Of a stretch of DNA of 64,000 bases, positions 53,231 through 62,565 are shown piece by piece. Source of the DNA: Candidatus Acidianus copahuensis (GTDB taxonomy: Archaea > Thermoproteota > Thermoprotei_A > Sulfolobales > Sulfolobaceae); contig NZ_JFZT01000061.1 in the NCBI RefSeq assembly GCF_000632495.1, positions 1 to 64,000 on the forward strand. Reading direction: 5' to 3'. How positions within the stretch are numbered: position 1 is the stretch's first letter; every line of letters begins with the position of its first letter. Both the position numbers and the translations under genes were made by a program. The notes beneath the pieces are model-generated. The model saw nothing but the letters and a program-made list of their open reading frames with translations. It did not search any database and was not told the origin of the DNA.

Positions 53231-55555
53231 AATTATCTCTAGCATCTCCATCCCTTGTTCAATTCCTTTCTCTGCCTCTGGAATTGGATGTAAAGAGAAG
53301 AACTTCTTTACCTCTTCCACTCTACCTATTCCTAGAAGAGGTAACGTGTCGGAGAGAACTCTCCCGAATATTCCAGTTCCAGCTAGAGACTTCCTCGGAA
53401 AATCAATGTAAGTCTTTAACCATGTCCAAACGGCTCCACGTGTGTACGGATTTGACGATGCTAATGGAAGTATTCTTACTATGTCCTGTTTCTTTATATC
53501 ACCTGTAAATGAAAGGCTTAATGTATTTACTACTAGGTGACCTTCTCTGAATGAGAGTAATGCTTTTAGGTATCTCTGTTTTTCCTCATCAAATTTTTGA
53601 GTTCTATACGCATTAAGGATCTCGTCATATACTCTTTCACCTCCAGAAGCCGCATATGCCATAACTACCGCATCCTTAAGGTTAGGATCAACAGAATCAA
53701 GCCTCGTGTACTCTTTTGACAAGTCCTTAGCAAAGTCATTGTCCATCATTACCATGTTCTCTACCAAGGAAGCATATGTAAGCCTTGATAATGGGTCAGT
53801 TTTAGTAGCCCATATTTCAAGCTGTGATTTATGGAACTCTAAGGCTAGACCTCCGTACTTTTCCTTATTTACTAGGAAGAGGAAATAGAGTTGATCAGCA
53901 ATCTCCCTTACTGGTAAATAGTTATACTCCTTAAGCATAGACCTAATGACCTTTTCATACTCTTGGAAGGTCACCTGTTTGGCCAAAAGAAGGTAGAAGT
54001 AGTCATTAACTAACCCGAATTTCTCAAGACCATTCATCTCACTAACTCTGTTGAGATCTGCGTACTTAACTCTGTAGAAACCTGCCTTATTTAGATTTAC
54101 TTTTAGACTTTTAATGTCAGTTCCGACATCTATCTCTTTATTTTTCTCATCGAAGAGCATTTCTGTTCTCTTCCCATTAATCTCAATTGTTATTGGAATG
54201 AGATAAGTCTTCTCATCTGTACTTCCGTCTTGCATAAATCTCTTTTGTTCTAACTTTACTTTACTACCGTTTATGCTCACGGTTATTAATGGATATCCTT
54301 CTTGCTTTATCCAAGATTCCATTATCCTATCTACAGGTTTGCCAGAGGCGTCCTTCAGGCTCTTCCAAAGGTTTTCTCCTTTAGCGTTAGAGTACTTATA
54401 CTGTTCTAAGTAACTTCTTATTCCCTTTCTAAAGTCCTCCTCTCCAAGGTAGGCTTCTATCATCCTCAATATACTAGCTCCTTTTCCATAGCTTATATCA
54501 TCAAATATTTGTTCAATATCCTCAATTTTTTCCACCTTAGCTTCTATTGGATGCGTTATGTGCAAAGAGTCCTTTAGCATAGCTCCTGCTGTTTCATCAA
54601 GAACGAATTGACCCCAGTAGTCCCATTCAGGTTTAATTGTATTTACAGCCTTGTAACTCATGAAAGTTGCGAAGCTCTCATTTAGCCAAAGGTCGTCCCA
54701 CCACTTCATTGTCACTAAATCACCAAACCACTGATGGGCTAATTCATGAGCTATAACTTCAGCAACTCTCATTGTCTGTCGTAAGCTAGATGTTTTGTCA
54801 GCTAGTAATGCTGTTTCTCTAAACGTAATAGCACCCCAATTCTCCATTGCGCCAAAAGCAAACTCCGGAACTGCTATCAAATCCTCTTTTGGCAAAGGAT
54901 ATTTTACGCCAAAATAGTTCTCATAAAAACTTATGAACTGCCTTCCAAATTGCTTAGGTATATCTGACCTTGATATCTTTCCGGGAGTAGTTATGACTCC
55001 AACTATAGGAGAAGAAGAGAAATCATAATTTACCTCAAATTTTCCTATACCTAAGTAAAGTAGATAGGTTGACATCCTGGGAGTTTTCATGAATTCAATG
55101 ATCTTCCTATTTCCATCTCTTACAATTCTCTCAACTGGTGTGTTCGATATTACATCTAAATCTTCGCCAACTTTTACCGATAGTTTGAACTCGGCCTTAT
55201 AGGCTGGATTATCAACGCATGGTATAAACTTCCTTGCGTGGGAGGACTCAAATTGAGTAGAGACCATATATGAATCTCCATAAGGTGCTACATAGATTCC
55301 TACTAAGTCATCTCTTACTTTAGCTTGGAAATCTACCTCAATTTCTCCCGTGAACTTTCCCAGTGGAATCGATATGGAATTTTCTCTTTTTGCAAAATTA
55401 ATATTATTCCCATTTATTTTTACCGATGTGACTTCGATTCCTTCTGCATCGAGAACTAGCTCGTCATCTACGTTTAGCTTTATCTTCTCAATTCCGGAAT
55501 ACTTTAAATTCTTAAAATCAAAATCTATAAAAATATTATAGTATTCTATCTGCAT
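53216..55555 (-). CDS. M1 family aminopeptidase (tricorn-interacting-factor type)
   Basis: Removes N-terminal residues from peptides in the last stage of protein breakdown. 779 residues. The exopeptidase motif GAMEN is at 235-239, the zinc site HELAH at 270-274 with Glu293 (LNESFAT), and the C-terminal half is the long helical domain. It resembles the tricorn factors F2/F3 and the S. solfataricus leucyl aminopeptidase. No signal peptide, so cytoplasmic. It ends by overlapping the convergent membrane-anchored protein by 15 bp. Confidence 0.95.
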   Translation of the reverse strand: MQIEYYNIFIDFDFKNLKYSGIEKIKLNVDDELVLDAEGIEVTSVKINGNNINFAKRENSISIPLGKFTGEIEVDFQAKVRDDLVGIYVAPYGDSYMVSTQFESSHARKFIPCVDNPAYKAEFKLSVKVGEDLDVISNTPVERIVRDGNRKIIEFMKTPRMSTYLLYLGIGKFEVNYDFSSSPIVGVITTPGKISRSDIPKQFGRQFISFYENYFGVKYPLPKEDLIAVPEFAFGAMENWGAITFRETALLADKTSSLRQTMRVAEVIAHELAHQWFGDLVTMKWWDDLWLNESFATFMSYKAVNTIKPEWDYWGQFVLDETAGAMLKDSLHITHPIEAKVEKIEDIEQIFDDISYGKGASILRMIEAYLGEEDFRKGIRSYLEQYKYSNAKGENLWKSLKDASGKPVDRIMESWIKQEGYPLITVSINGSKVKLEQKRFMQDGSTDEKTYLIPITIEINGKRTEMLFDEKNKEIDVGTDIKSLKVNLNKAGFYRVKYADLNRVSEMNGLEKFGLVNDYFYLLLAKQVTFQEYEKVIRSMLKEYNYLPVREIADQLYFLFLVNKEKYGGLALEFHKSQLEIWATKTDPLSRLTYASLVENMVMMDNDFAKDLSKEYTRLDSVDPNLKDAVVMAYAASGGERVYDEILNAYRTQKFDEEKQRYLKALLSFREGHLVVNTLSLSFTGDIKKQDIVRILPLASSNPYTRGAVWTWLKTYIDFPRKSLAGTGIFGRVLSDTLPLLGIGRVEEVKKFFSLHPIPEAEKGIEQGMEMLEIISNLI

Positions 55556-55713
55556 GAGTTTGATTATATGCTCCAGTTATTAAGGTTAGGTGACATACTC
55601 ACTATTAAGAATGATGATGTATTATTACGTAAATGAGGTTATGAGATGGCGATATATGTTTTCACAAGTCAATCTGTAGAATAAGCATTTATTTTATGAA
55701 TTAAGTTTCACAT

Positions 55714-56379
55714 GTGAAAGCAGTTTTTGTTGACATGGGAGAGACTCTGGTAAAGTTTAAGCCTAAATATCATGAGAACGTAATAGCGTCATTAAAATCG
55801 CTAAATATAGAAGTTGAACCAAGGCTGGTTTATAGATCTCTTATGAGACAATGGGCAGAAAAACACTTTCCAGAACCAAATGTGGGTCTATCTAATGTTG
55901 ACTTTAAAGATCTATTTTTTAAAATGGGAATGTCTATTCCAGATGAGAAAATCAAGGAACTAGAAAGTAAGAGTTTTCTTTCAAGCGAATATGATCTTTA
56001 CGATGATGCTATAGATTTCCTTGAAGGAGTAAGAAAGATGGGCTTAAAGGTAGTTATGATTACCAATACTACTCCTAAAGTTCATGAAATAGTAAAAAAT
56101 CTAAACTTAATGAGATATTTGGATGGGATAGTTGCTTCATGTGATGTTGGTATCATGAAACCTCATCCTAAGATTTTCTATAGGGCAGTAGAAGTTGCTG
56201 GAAGCTCAGGAATACACGTTGGGGATTCATATGAAATAGACGTGCTTGGAGCTAAAAGGGCTTACCTCGATGCAATACTTCTAGATAGAGAAGGTTTTTA
56301 TCCCGAAATAAAAGAAAATAAGGTTAAGAACTTGATCGAAGCATTAGATATAATCAAAGGTAAAATTAATTGTCCCTGA
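55714..56379 (+). CDS. HAD-superfamily hydrolase
   Basis: 221 residues. Motif I AVFVDMGETLVKF has the nucleophile Asp with Gly-Glu-Thr after it, motif II is MITNTT, motif III MKPHPKIFYRA, and motif IV HVGDSYEIDVLGAKR. All catalytic positions are intact, so it is an active phosphatase of the haloacid-dehalogenase/phosphoglycolate type with unknown substrate. The start is GTG 55714; an out-of-frame ATG sits two bases earlier. Its end overlaps the next convergent gene by 36 bp. Confidence 0.85.
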   Translation: MKAVFVDMGETLVKFKPKYHENVIASLKSLNIEVEPRLVYRSLMRQWAEKHFPEPNVGLSNVDFKDLFFKMGMSIPDEKIKELESKSFLSSEYDLYDDAIDFLEGVRKMGLKVVMITNTTPKVHEIVKNLNLMRYLDGIVASCDVGIMKPHPKIFYRAVEVAGSSGIHVGDSYEIDVLGAKRAYLDAILLDREGFYPEIKENKVKNLIEALDIIKGKINCP

Positions 56380-57015
56380 TTCAATCATATCTAAAAGTTC
56401 TATGATTCCCTCTCCGTTTTCTTTGGTTAAAACATGGTCAGATATTGCCTTGATTTCCTCTAAAGCATTCCTTACTGCCACCTTATAGTTGGCTACCCTA
56501 AATAGCGGTATGTCGTTCTGACTATCGCCTACAGCTATTATTTTCCCCTTTATTTTGAATATTTCTAAGGCCTTGAGAAGACCATTTCCCTTATCTATGT
56601 TCTCTGGTAAAATCATTGCATCACTTCTATTCCACTCTATCCTTCCGTTTTCAACTCGTTCTAAACCTTGATCTATAGCGTTATCAACATATATTATTAC
56701 TTCCCCTACTGTAAACGATATACCTTTATTTTTAAGATAATTTACAATTTGATTTCTAATAGAAAACCAATCATTGCTTACGTTATAAATTACTTGATTA
56801 CCTCTAAGGAATACAGCTCCGTTTTCTAGAACCCAAAGACTAGGATTTAGACCTAGAGCTAACCTAGATATGAACTTTCTCTCCCGACCTGTTACAACTA
56901 TAAAAGGAAATCTTTTACTGAATTGATTTATCCTTTCCTTAACTTTATCCTTAATCTTAAATCCATCTAACTCGCTTGAAATAGTTCTATCGTAATCTGA
57001 AGCTATAACAAACAT
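56344..57015 (-). CDS. Archaeal phosphoglycolate phosphatase-like HAD protein
   Basis: 223 residues of the Cof-type HAD branch. FVIASDYDRTIS at the start carries the nucleophile. VVTGRE is motif II, and IAVGDSQNDIPLFRVANYKVAVRNA near 160-185 is motif IV and the usual tail. TA0175-like archaeal relatives dephosphorylate phosphoglycolate. It lies 4 bp after the endonuclease IV-like gene; phosphoglycolate arises from oxidised DNA ends, so the pairing may have meaning. Confidence 0.85.
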   Translation of the reverse strand: MFVIASDYDRTISSELDGFKIKDKVKERINQFSKRFPFIVVTGRERKFISRLALGLNPSLWVLENGAVFLRGNQVIYNVSNDWFSIRNQIVNYLKNKGISFTVGEVIIYVDNAIDQGLERVENGRIEWNRSDAMILPENIDKGNGLLKALEIFKIKGKIIAVGDSQNDIPLFRVANYKVAVRNALEEIKAISDHVLTKENGEGIIELLDMIESGTINFTFDYI

Positions 57016-57019
57016 TTTA

Positions 57020-57853
57020 TCACTCTAGCCTATATCCATCATTTTCTAAAATTTTCTTCATTATTAATGCATCATTTTCAAGCTCTGGACTTTCACAAAT
57101 CAAGGTTATTGAAATTTCCCTTTTTAGTATTTCTTTAGCTAGCGGTTCGAAAGGCGGAGTATTATACTTGATCGATCTATGTACATCGACAAATTTTCCC
57201 TTTCTTTCAGCCAATCCTTCAAAGTGAGAGTTTATGTGTGACATACTCAACTCTTTACTTAATCTATCAATTATTTCGCCATAATTAATATTTGCATTTT
57301 GTCTTGCAAATGTGTGAGCCCAGTCTATGTATGGAATAACTCTTTTTCCTACATCCTTAGAGATTTCTATAACTTCGTCGATTGTACCTATTGCAGTTTC
57401 TTTTGCCATTGTCTCTATTCCAAATTTTACTGTCTTAATATTAGACTCTTCTGCTCTGTCTATTATTTCTCCCATTGATGATTTTACTATTTCCATACAT
57501 TTTTCTCTATCTCCTTTTTTGTAAAAAGCTACATGAATGGCTATTGCATCAGCACCCATTGCCTCTGCTCTAGAGGCAGTCTCTAAAATCCTGTTCTTTG
57601 ATGCCTCAGCTTTGTCCTTCTCTTCAGAACAAAGATTAATAAAATAAGGAGCATGAACGGATAGTCTTACATTTTCTTCTTCAGCAACTTTCTTAAGCTC
57701 TGCTGCTTTTTCAAGACCCATTTTGACGCCTCTCACAAATTCAACTTCCATAGCATTGAGACCTAGTTCTCTTACCCTCCTTATACCGTCAGCAGTACTC
57801 TTTCCCTTTGAGGATAAAGGTATTCCAGCAGTACCTAGATATATCCTTGCCAT
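57020..57853 (-). CDS. Endonuclease IV-like TIM-barrel protein
   Basis: 277 residues of the AP endonuclease family 2 fold. GTAGIPLSSKGKSTADGIRR is at the start. LSVHAPYFINLCS (near 63-75), AIAIHVAFY, GIETMAKE and PYIDWAHTFAR hold the zinc-binding His, Glu and Asp positions. The C-terminus diverges from classic Nfo (DVHRSIKYNTPPFEPL instead of the glycine-rich ending). It likely incises abasic sites, though some family members are sugar isomerases. First gene of a unit with the phosphatase. Confidence 0.8.
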   Translation of the reverse strand: MARIYLGTAGIPLSSKGKSTADGIRRVRELGLNAMEVEFVRGVKMGLEKAAELKKVAEEENVRLSVHAPYFINLCSEEKDKAEASKNRILETASRAEAMGADAIAIHVAFYKKGDREKCMEIVKSSMGEIIDRAEESNIKTVKFGIETMAKETAIGTIDEVIEISKDVGKRVIPYIDWAHTFARQNANINYGEIIDRLSKELSMSHINSHFEGLAERKGKFVDVHRSIKYNTPPFEPLAKEILKREISITLICESPELENDALIMKKILENDGYRLE

Positions 57854-57908
57854 GATATAATCTCTAAAAGAAAAGCTTAAAACTACGACTACATAATGCT
57901 GAGGATAA

Positions 57909-57918
57909 GTTTTTTAAA
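57909..57918 (+). promoter_or_regulatory. TATA element before the 45-residue membrane protein
   Basis: GTTTTTTAAA lies about 27 bases before ATG 57941, consistent with leaderless expression of the small gene. Confidence 0.45.
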
Positions 57919-57940
57919 TCTTATTTAATAAAAAGAAATT

Positions 57941-58078
57941 ATGACAGAGAAAAAGGAGGAGATAAATAGCTTCTCAGATTTAATCAAAGCGTTATTTAAG
58001 TACGATAACTGGTATCTTGGAGGATTCATAATAGCGTTGATACTATTCATAATATTTGATCTAGTAGTATACAAGTAA
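57941..58078 (+). CDS. Small single-pass membrane protein, 45 residues
   Basis: The frame starts MTEKKEEINSFSDLIKALFK. After an acidic/basic head comes one membrane helix, GGFIIALILFIIFDLVVY, and a final Lys. The clear head-plus-helix layout and the TATA element support a real gene, even though it is very short. Possible roles include subunit of a respiratory or secretory complex, but I cannot assign it. It is divergent from the endonuclease IV-like gene. Confidence 0.55.
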   Translation: MTEKKEEINSFSDLIKALFKYDNWYLGGFIIALILFIIFDLVVYK

Positions 58079-58129
58079 TCTTTTTTATAATTTTACGCTT
58101 TTTCTCTTAAATATATTTTACAACATGAA

Positions 58130-58740
58130 ACAGCTTGTGGACTACGTCATCCTTTCGGTCGATCTTGTTCTAATGTTAACCTTTGCAGAGATAGAGGAAC
58201 CGATTCCACAGCTAGTAAGGGTGGTTCTCACCCAGCACATGATATAACATTAAGTGAACCAACAATATCACGGTCTGCAGTGAAACCACTGCTCTCACAG
58301 ATGGAAAACCTCTCTGAAAGAGGCATATCTTTTTTTAACGTAACCGCAACGAAGACTAGTCCTTGAAGTAAATGGTGGATTAACTAGTTTGAACTCTTTT
58401 CATACTTTCCCATCTACTATTTGAATATTTCTATTATTTCGTAAAACTAATCTCGTATAAATGAAGAATCTAATAGAAGGTAACAGTAGTCTCTAACGTT
58501 TATATCCTCCATGTCCAGACCGTCGTAATACTCAATAAAGTATTTTCTTGTCTTGAAGTATATAGGTCACGACAGAATTTTTTATTTGTGTCGTGTATTT
58601 TAACTATCATTAGTCTCATCTTCTGAAAGTTCAAAGAACTTTGACCTTTCCAGTTAGTGAAAAGGGTTATCCATCCTCAACCCTTCAATATGTATTTCGC
58701 TCTCTTAAACGTAAAGGAGGTAAATTCATGTAAATGACTA
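58130..58740 (-). pseudogene. Decayed TnpB (IS200/IS605 group), minus strand
   Basis: The minus strand holds ordered TnpB pieces in shifting frames: LNFQKMRLMIVKIHDTNKKF, TSRTSLRCGYVKKR (first zinc knuckle), then SSGFTADRDIVGSLNV (second knuckle and RuvC Asp). The 58364-58468 part aligns with 23287-23390 in DNA. Several stops and frameshifts show it is inactive. It sits between the 45-residue membrane protein and the CDF transporter. Confidence 0.75.
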
Positions 58741-58967
58741 AAAATTGTTCAGATTATAATGATCTGTTCTTTTTCATTATTAACTAACTTTCACCGTCAA
58801 AATATTATAATATATTACACGCTTATTTATGAATAATTTATATGGTAATGTCTTAGATTTATCCGATCTTTTAATATAAGTACGTAAAATAAATAAAAGA
58901 ATATAAACGCGAAAATATTTAAGAAGGAACCGCTATATAATTATGGGGATTAAAAAGGTGATGAGGT
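58741..58967 (+). promoter_or_regulatory. AT-rich region before the CDF transporter gene
   Basis: CGCTATATAATT (58931-58942) is the likely TATA element, which would start transcription near 58960-58968. A GAGGT string (58963-58967) immediately precedes the TTG start. The rest shows nothing recognisable. Confidence 0.4.
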
Positions 58968-59915
58968 TTGTTGCATTTAGAAGGTTTGAGGTCAGTTTCG
59001 AAGATATTCTTCGTTACGAGCCTCGCGATTATACCAGTCTCAGTTGTAGAACTTTTTTATGGAGTTGAATACAACTCCTCAATTCTTATAGCAGACTCCT
59101 TACATGGCTTTATTGATGCATCTTCTGCACTATTATTCTCAATATTATTAAAGATAATATATAGAAGAACGCATAAATTTCCATGGGGATTGTATAACCT
59201 AGAGAGTTTAGCTATACTGGGTATATCTACTATAATAGCGGTCTTTTCAATTAACTTTGTTTTTAGTACTATTAAAAATGTAAGTCTAGATATTCCAAGC
59301 TGGCTTTCCATTCTAACGATGTCTTCTGGATTCGTAACGATAATAGTATACATTATAGAACGTAAGTTCTCATGGATATCGTTAGTAAAGGCAGACATGT
59401 CCCACAGCAAAGTTGATTTCGGCATGGAATTAGCGGGAACTATAGGAATAGTTGTTGACTATTATTGGCTAACTGTTTCGATAACTGTTGCAATAGTAGC
59501 TTTTATAATGATAGATACCATTAGACAAGTAAAGGAAGCAATATATTCAATCATTGGAGTTAACTGTAATTGTCCAGTAAAAGATAGAATATATACTATA
59601 TTGACTTCGTATGGATTTCATATAAAGAATATCTATACGAGAAAACTTGGATCGTTTCTAATGATATATATAGTTGTTGGACTTCCTTCTAATGTAAAAC
59701 TGAGAGACGCATATAAAGTGAGGAAAACGATAAAGAGAATAGTTAACTCGTTTGATGGAGTTGCTATAGTAGATATAAAAATAGTTCCTGAGAAACATAA
59801 ATACAGAGAAAAAGAGAGTGTTATCGATGTATCCAAAGTTCGTACAGCTAGTAAAGACATTAAAGGAGGTGGGTCCAAACCTACAACTACTTTCAATGGC
59901 ATTGAGGGAAAGTGA
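58968..59915 (+). CDS. Cation diffusion facilitator (CDF) metal transporter
   Basis: 315 residues with six membrane helices. The metal sites are ADSLHGFIDA in helix 2 and ADMSHSKVDFGMEL in helix 5, giving the DxxxH/HxxxD pairs of zinc/manganese/iron exporters. The C-terminal cytoplasmic domain has GVNCNCPVKDRIY, a Cys-x-Cys that could bind metal. Nearby ATGs (58943, 58961) are out of frame, so TTG at 58968 or 58971 is the start. Metal not predictable. Its end overlaps the next gene by about 90 bp. Confidence 0.85.
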   Translation: MLHLEGLRSVSKIFFVTSLAIIPVSVVELFYGVEYNSSILIADSLHGFIDASSALLFSILLKIIYRRTHKFPWGLYNLESLAILGISTIIAVFSINFVFSTIKNVSLDIPSWLSILTMSSGFVTIIVYIIERKFSWISLVKADMSHSKVDFGMELAGTIGIVVDYYWLTVSITVAIVAFIMIDTIRQVKEAIYSIIGVNCNCPVKDRIYTILTSYGFHIKNIYTRKLGSFLMIYIVVGLPSNVKLRDAYKVRKTIKRIVNSFDGVAIVDIKIVPEKHKYREKESVIDVSKVRTASKDIKGGGSKPTTTFNGIEGK

Positions 59916-60528
59916 AAGTAACTTAGAAAAATATATGATGGAGATAAAGCATCTTTATTTTACTCCTCTTCCTTCTTTCTCTACAGTAATTTTTGATGGA
60001 AATTTTCCAGTTAGAAAGAGTATTAAGTCTGATGTTATATTTCCTAATAAAAAATTAAAAGTTAATTCAATTATTAACTACTCAGGCATTCCTGAAGCAT
60101 ATGATCCTTTGCTTGATAGATGGGACTTAAGCTTCGATATTAGAGCTAACGGAATGAAATTAGAAGGTATTACAGAGAATCGAGACCCTTTGATGTTTTC
60201 GACGTTAAGAACATCAAAAGCTTTTACAGATATAATTAAAGGAATGTATAATAATCTGCAGATTCATAGCTTTATAATTGATTATGGAAGAAGAGATATA
60301 ATCCTTGATGTAATTTCCTCCTCTGAAGAAGTTGCTAAAAATCTTGAGTATGTGCCATTTATAAGGCTTACATTTTCCATTAGTGAGCCAAAGATGTATA
60401 TTATTGAGTTATTAATTCCTTTCAATTATCTTAATATCATTTTAGAAATTTTAAAGGAAATGAGAGACAGCATCGATGGAACTCTATTTACACTACGAAA
60501 AATGCCCTATTTCACTCCTATTATATAA
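59827..60528 (+). CDS. Hypothetical protein overlapping the CDF gene
   Basis: 233 residues from ATG 59827 (GTG 59818 is also open; ATG 59896 or GTG 59869 would shorten it). Mixed alpha/beta, with PLPSFSTVIFDGNFPVRKSI, a long strand-rich middle and a hydrophobic C-terminal half (YIIELLIPFNYLNIILEIL). No family recognised. It overlaps the end of the CDF gene by nearly 90 bp if the early start is right, which is unusual and favours 59896. It is convergent with the next gene, with an 8-bp overlap. Confidence 0.5.
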   Translation: MYPKFVQLVKTLKEVGPNLQLLSMALRESESNLEKYMMEIKHLYFTPLPSFSTVIFDGNFPVRKSIKSDVIFPNKKLKVNSIINYSGIPEAYDPLLDRWDLSFDIRANGMKLEGITENRDPLMFSTLRTSKAFTDIIKGMYNNLQIHSFIIDYGRRDIILDVISSSEEVAKNLEYVPFIRLTFSISEPKMYIIELLIPFNYLNIILEILKEMRDSIDGTLFTLRKMPYFTPII

Positions 60529-61393
60529 TATCTATGTTCTTTACTTTAGGTAGAATTCCCTTTTCCTCCGTTATAGAGTAGAAAGTTCTTAGTCCTTGAA
60601 TAACCTTTTCTTCAGGGACATTATACTCTTGAATATCGGCCCATATAGTCTTTTCAACTATTTCCTGGTCCATATTAACTCCCTGTGATTGACTCATAAT
60701 TTCTACATCCTTTGGAATTATCTCATCTAAGTGCTTTTCAGCATACTTCTTGCTCCTACCATAGACTTCCTTAAATTTCATAGCTAATTCCTTTCCTATC
60801 TCCTTGCTAATCACTACCATCCCCATAGGCATTGGAGATCCTCCTGAGATTTCTTTCCACATATCCCACATGCTTGTGATTACATAAGGTTTAATTCCCA
60901 GTTTTCTCATCGCATACATCATTTTTATCTCGTGAACTGCTACGAGTACATCACCATCCTTACCTAGAGCTTTAATTTCATCCAAAACTTTTCTTATGAT
61001 GACTAATTTCCTATATTTTCCTATGAGAAGCCTATATAAGGTTAAAGCAGAAGTGTTAGGACCATGAACTATAAGCCTAGAAGATCCAAGATCCTCTTTT
61101 TTCATCTCAGAAATTGCCAAAACTGGCATACCTGTTATTCCATCTATGGCCGATGCTACAGCATTACCTAGAATGTAGTAATCATCTTGGATGTATGGGT
61201 ACATTGCTGCTGAAGGAACAGACACATCAATAACCTTCTCAAGAACTTTTTCATTAATTTCTTGGACAGTTGGAATTATTTCAAATTCCAAGTTGAAACC
61301 TTCTGGTTTAACTTTACCTTCCATAAGTGGAATAAACGGATAAAGATCTCCTGAATCGGCTAAAGCTCCGACTTTAATTGTTGTCATAATCAA
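60521..61393 (-). CDS. MqnD/MqnA-like periplasmic-binding-fold enzyme
   Basis: 290 residues with a type-II periplasmic-binding fold but no signal peptide. IKVGALADSGDLYPFIPLMEG opens the protein. VSVPSAAMYPYI, LIVHGPNTSALTLYRLLIG and DVLVAVHEIKMMYAMRKLG resemble 1,4-dihydroxy-6-naphthoate synthase (MqnD) and its relatives. Sulfolobales use caldariellaquinone, not menaquinone, and no other futalosine-pathway gene is here. An intracellular enzyme in quinone or another aromatic pathway is possible. Function open. Confidence 0.65.
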   Translation of the reverse strand: MIMTTIKVGALADSGDLYPFIPLMEGKVKPEGFNLEFEIIPTVQEINEKVLEKVIDVSVPSAAMYPYIQDDYYILGNAVASAIDGITGMPVLAISEMKKEDLGSSRLIVHGPNTSALTLYRLLIGKYRKLVIIRKVLDEIKALGKDGDVLVAVHEIKMMYAMRKLGIKPYVITSMWDMWKEISGGSPMPMGMVVISKEIGKELAMKFKEVYGRSKKYAEKHLDEIIPKDVEIMSQSQGVNMDQEIVEKTIWADIQEYNVPEEKVIQGLRTFYSITEEKGILPKVKNIDII

Positions 61394-61415
61394 AAGTTAT
61401 AAGTAAGGGTTAAAA

Positions 61416-61928
61416 ATGTTAGTTTCAGTTGGGTCTAAAAATAAGGTAAAAATAGAAGCAGTAAATGATGCTCTTAAAGAGATTGGAATTTCTGCGCAGA
61501 TCATTTCAGTTGAGGTAGATCCTCAAGTGCCAAATCAACCATATTGTGAGGAGACTTTTGCAGGGGCAAGAAGAAGAGCAATTCTTTCATTAGCTCAAAC
61601 GGCTTCAGACTTAGGGATTGGTATTGAAGGGGGATTATGCGTAGCCCAAAACAGAATTTTGGCGTTTGCTGTAGTTCATGCGGTTGATAAGGAAGGAAAT
61701 GAGAATTTCTCTATCTCCTCTGCATTTACCTTACCTCCTTCTATAGTAAAAGAATTAAATAATGGAGTTGAACTTGGTTATGCAGTCGATAAGGTGTTCT
61801 CTAAGTCAGGTAGTAAGTACAATGAGGGCGCTGTAGGTATACTTACAGGAATAATAGACAGAAAAAGACTTTATGTTGAACCAGTAATACTAGCTCTCTA
61901 TCCATTTTACAGAACTAATATCCCTTAA
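61416..61928 (+). CDS. Inosine/xanthosine triphosphatase (YjjX family)
   Basis: 170 residues. VSVGSKNKVKIEAV at the start, EVDPQVPNQPYCEETFAGARRRA in the middle and GIGIEGGL near 67-74 are family signatures. These proteins hydrolyse non-canonical purine nucleoside triphosphates to keep them out of DNA and RNA. It is divergent from the MqnD-like gene by 22 bp and convergent with the 216-residue gene, with a 14-bp overlap. Confidence 0.88.
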   Translation: MLVSVGSKNKVKIEAVNDALKEIGISAQIISVEVDPQVPNQPYCEETFAGARRRAILSLAQTASDLGIGIEGGLCVAQNRILAFAVVHAVDKEGNENFSISSAFTLPPSIVKELNNGVELGYAVDKVFSKSGSKYNEGAVGILTGIIDRKRLYVEPVILALYPFYRTNIP

Positions 61929-62565
61929 CAATCTTTTTAAATAATAAACCAATCTCCTCTAACTTTACGACATCGTGTTCATTAGGTCTAGGTTCAGACG
62001 CTAAATATACTCCATAATCTTCATGATCGCACATCTTATCTGACTTTGGTTCTCCGTATGGAGAGAACAAAATAAACTCATCCACTTTATTGATCAGTTT
62101 CTTTACTGTATCATCCACAATCTTATAAAGTGAACATTTATTTTGAGATGATTTATGTAATAGCCTATCTAACAACGTAATATCCGCTACAACTGGTTGG
62201 TCATCGATTTCATTAAGAATAGCCTCTACTACTTTATTTACTTCTTCCTCTGCACTTAGTCCATCAAAATAATTTAATCTGAGTTCTCCATATGTGGGAT
62301 TAGTGATAGGTAAATTCACTGCAACAGCTCCAGTATCCTTCAATAGTTTCGGCGCCTCGTCTAACTTGGTTAGAAAATTCTTTTCCTCTACTTCCATCTG
62401 AAGTACTTTCATCCAAGACGATGCTGGATGCTGAGGAGACCTATTAACAACAACTCCCCTAAAAGTACTACCAAATAACATCATTAAGAATTTTGGACTA
62501 CACTTCATAAAACTGGAGTAACTTAAACTATCTACTCCTAATAATAACGGTTTCATTAATATCAC
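61915..62565 (-). CDS. Hypothetical protein, possible remnant of the alkaline-phosphatase fold
   Basis: 216 residues. PLLLGVDSLSYSSFMKCSPKF resembles the first metal-site strand of phosphodiesterase/phosphatase-superfamily proteins, and SPQHPASSW its nucleophile loop. A later EFILFSPYGEP could match the SDHG region, but the metal histidines are not convincing and the protein is half the usual length. It is downstream of thioredoxin with a 4-bp overlap. Low certainty; otherwise unknown. Confidence 0.45.
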   Translation of the reverse strand: MILMKPLLLGVDSLSYSSFMKCSPKFLMMLFGSTFRGVVVNRSPQHPASSWMKVLQMEVEEKNFLTKLDEAPKLLKDTGAVAVNLPITNPTYGELRLNYFDGLSAEEEVNKVVEAILNEIDDQPVVADITLLDRLLHKSSQNKCSLYKIVDDTVKKLINKVDEFILFSPYGEPKSDKMCDHEDYGVYLASEPRPNEHDVVKLEEIGLLFKKIVKGY

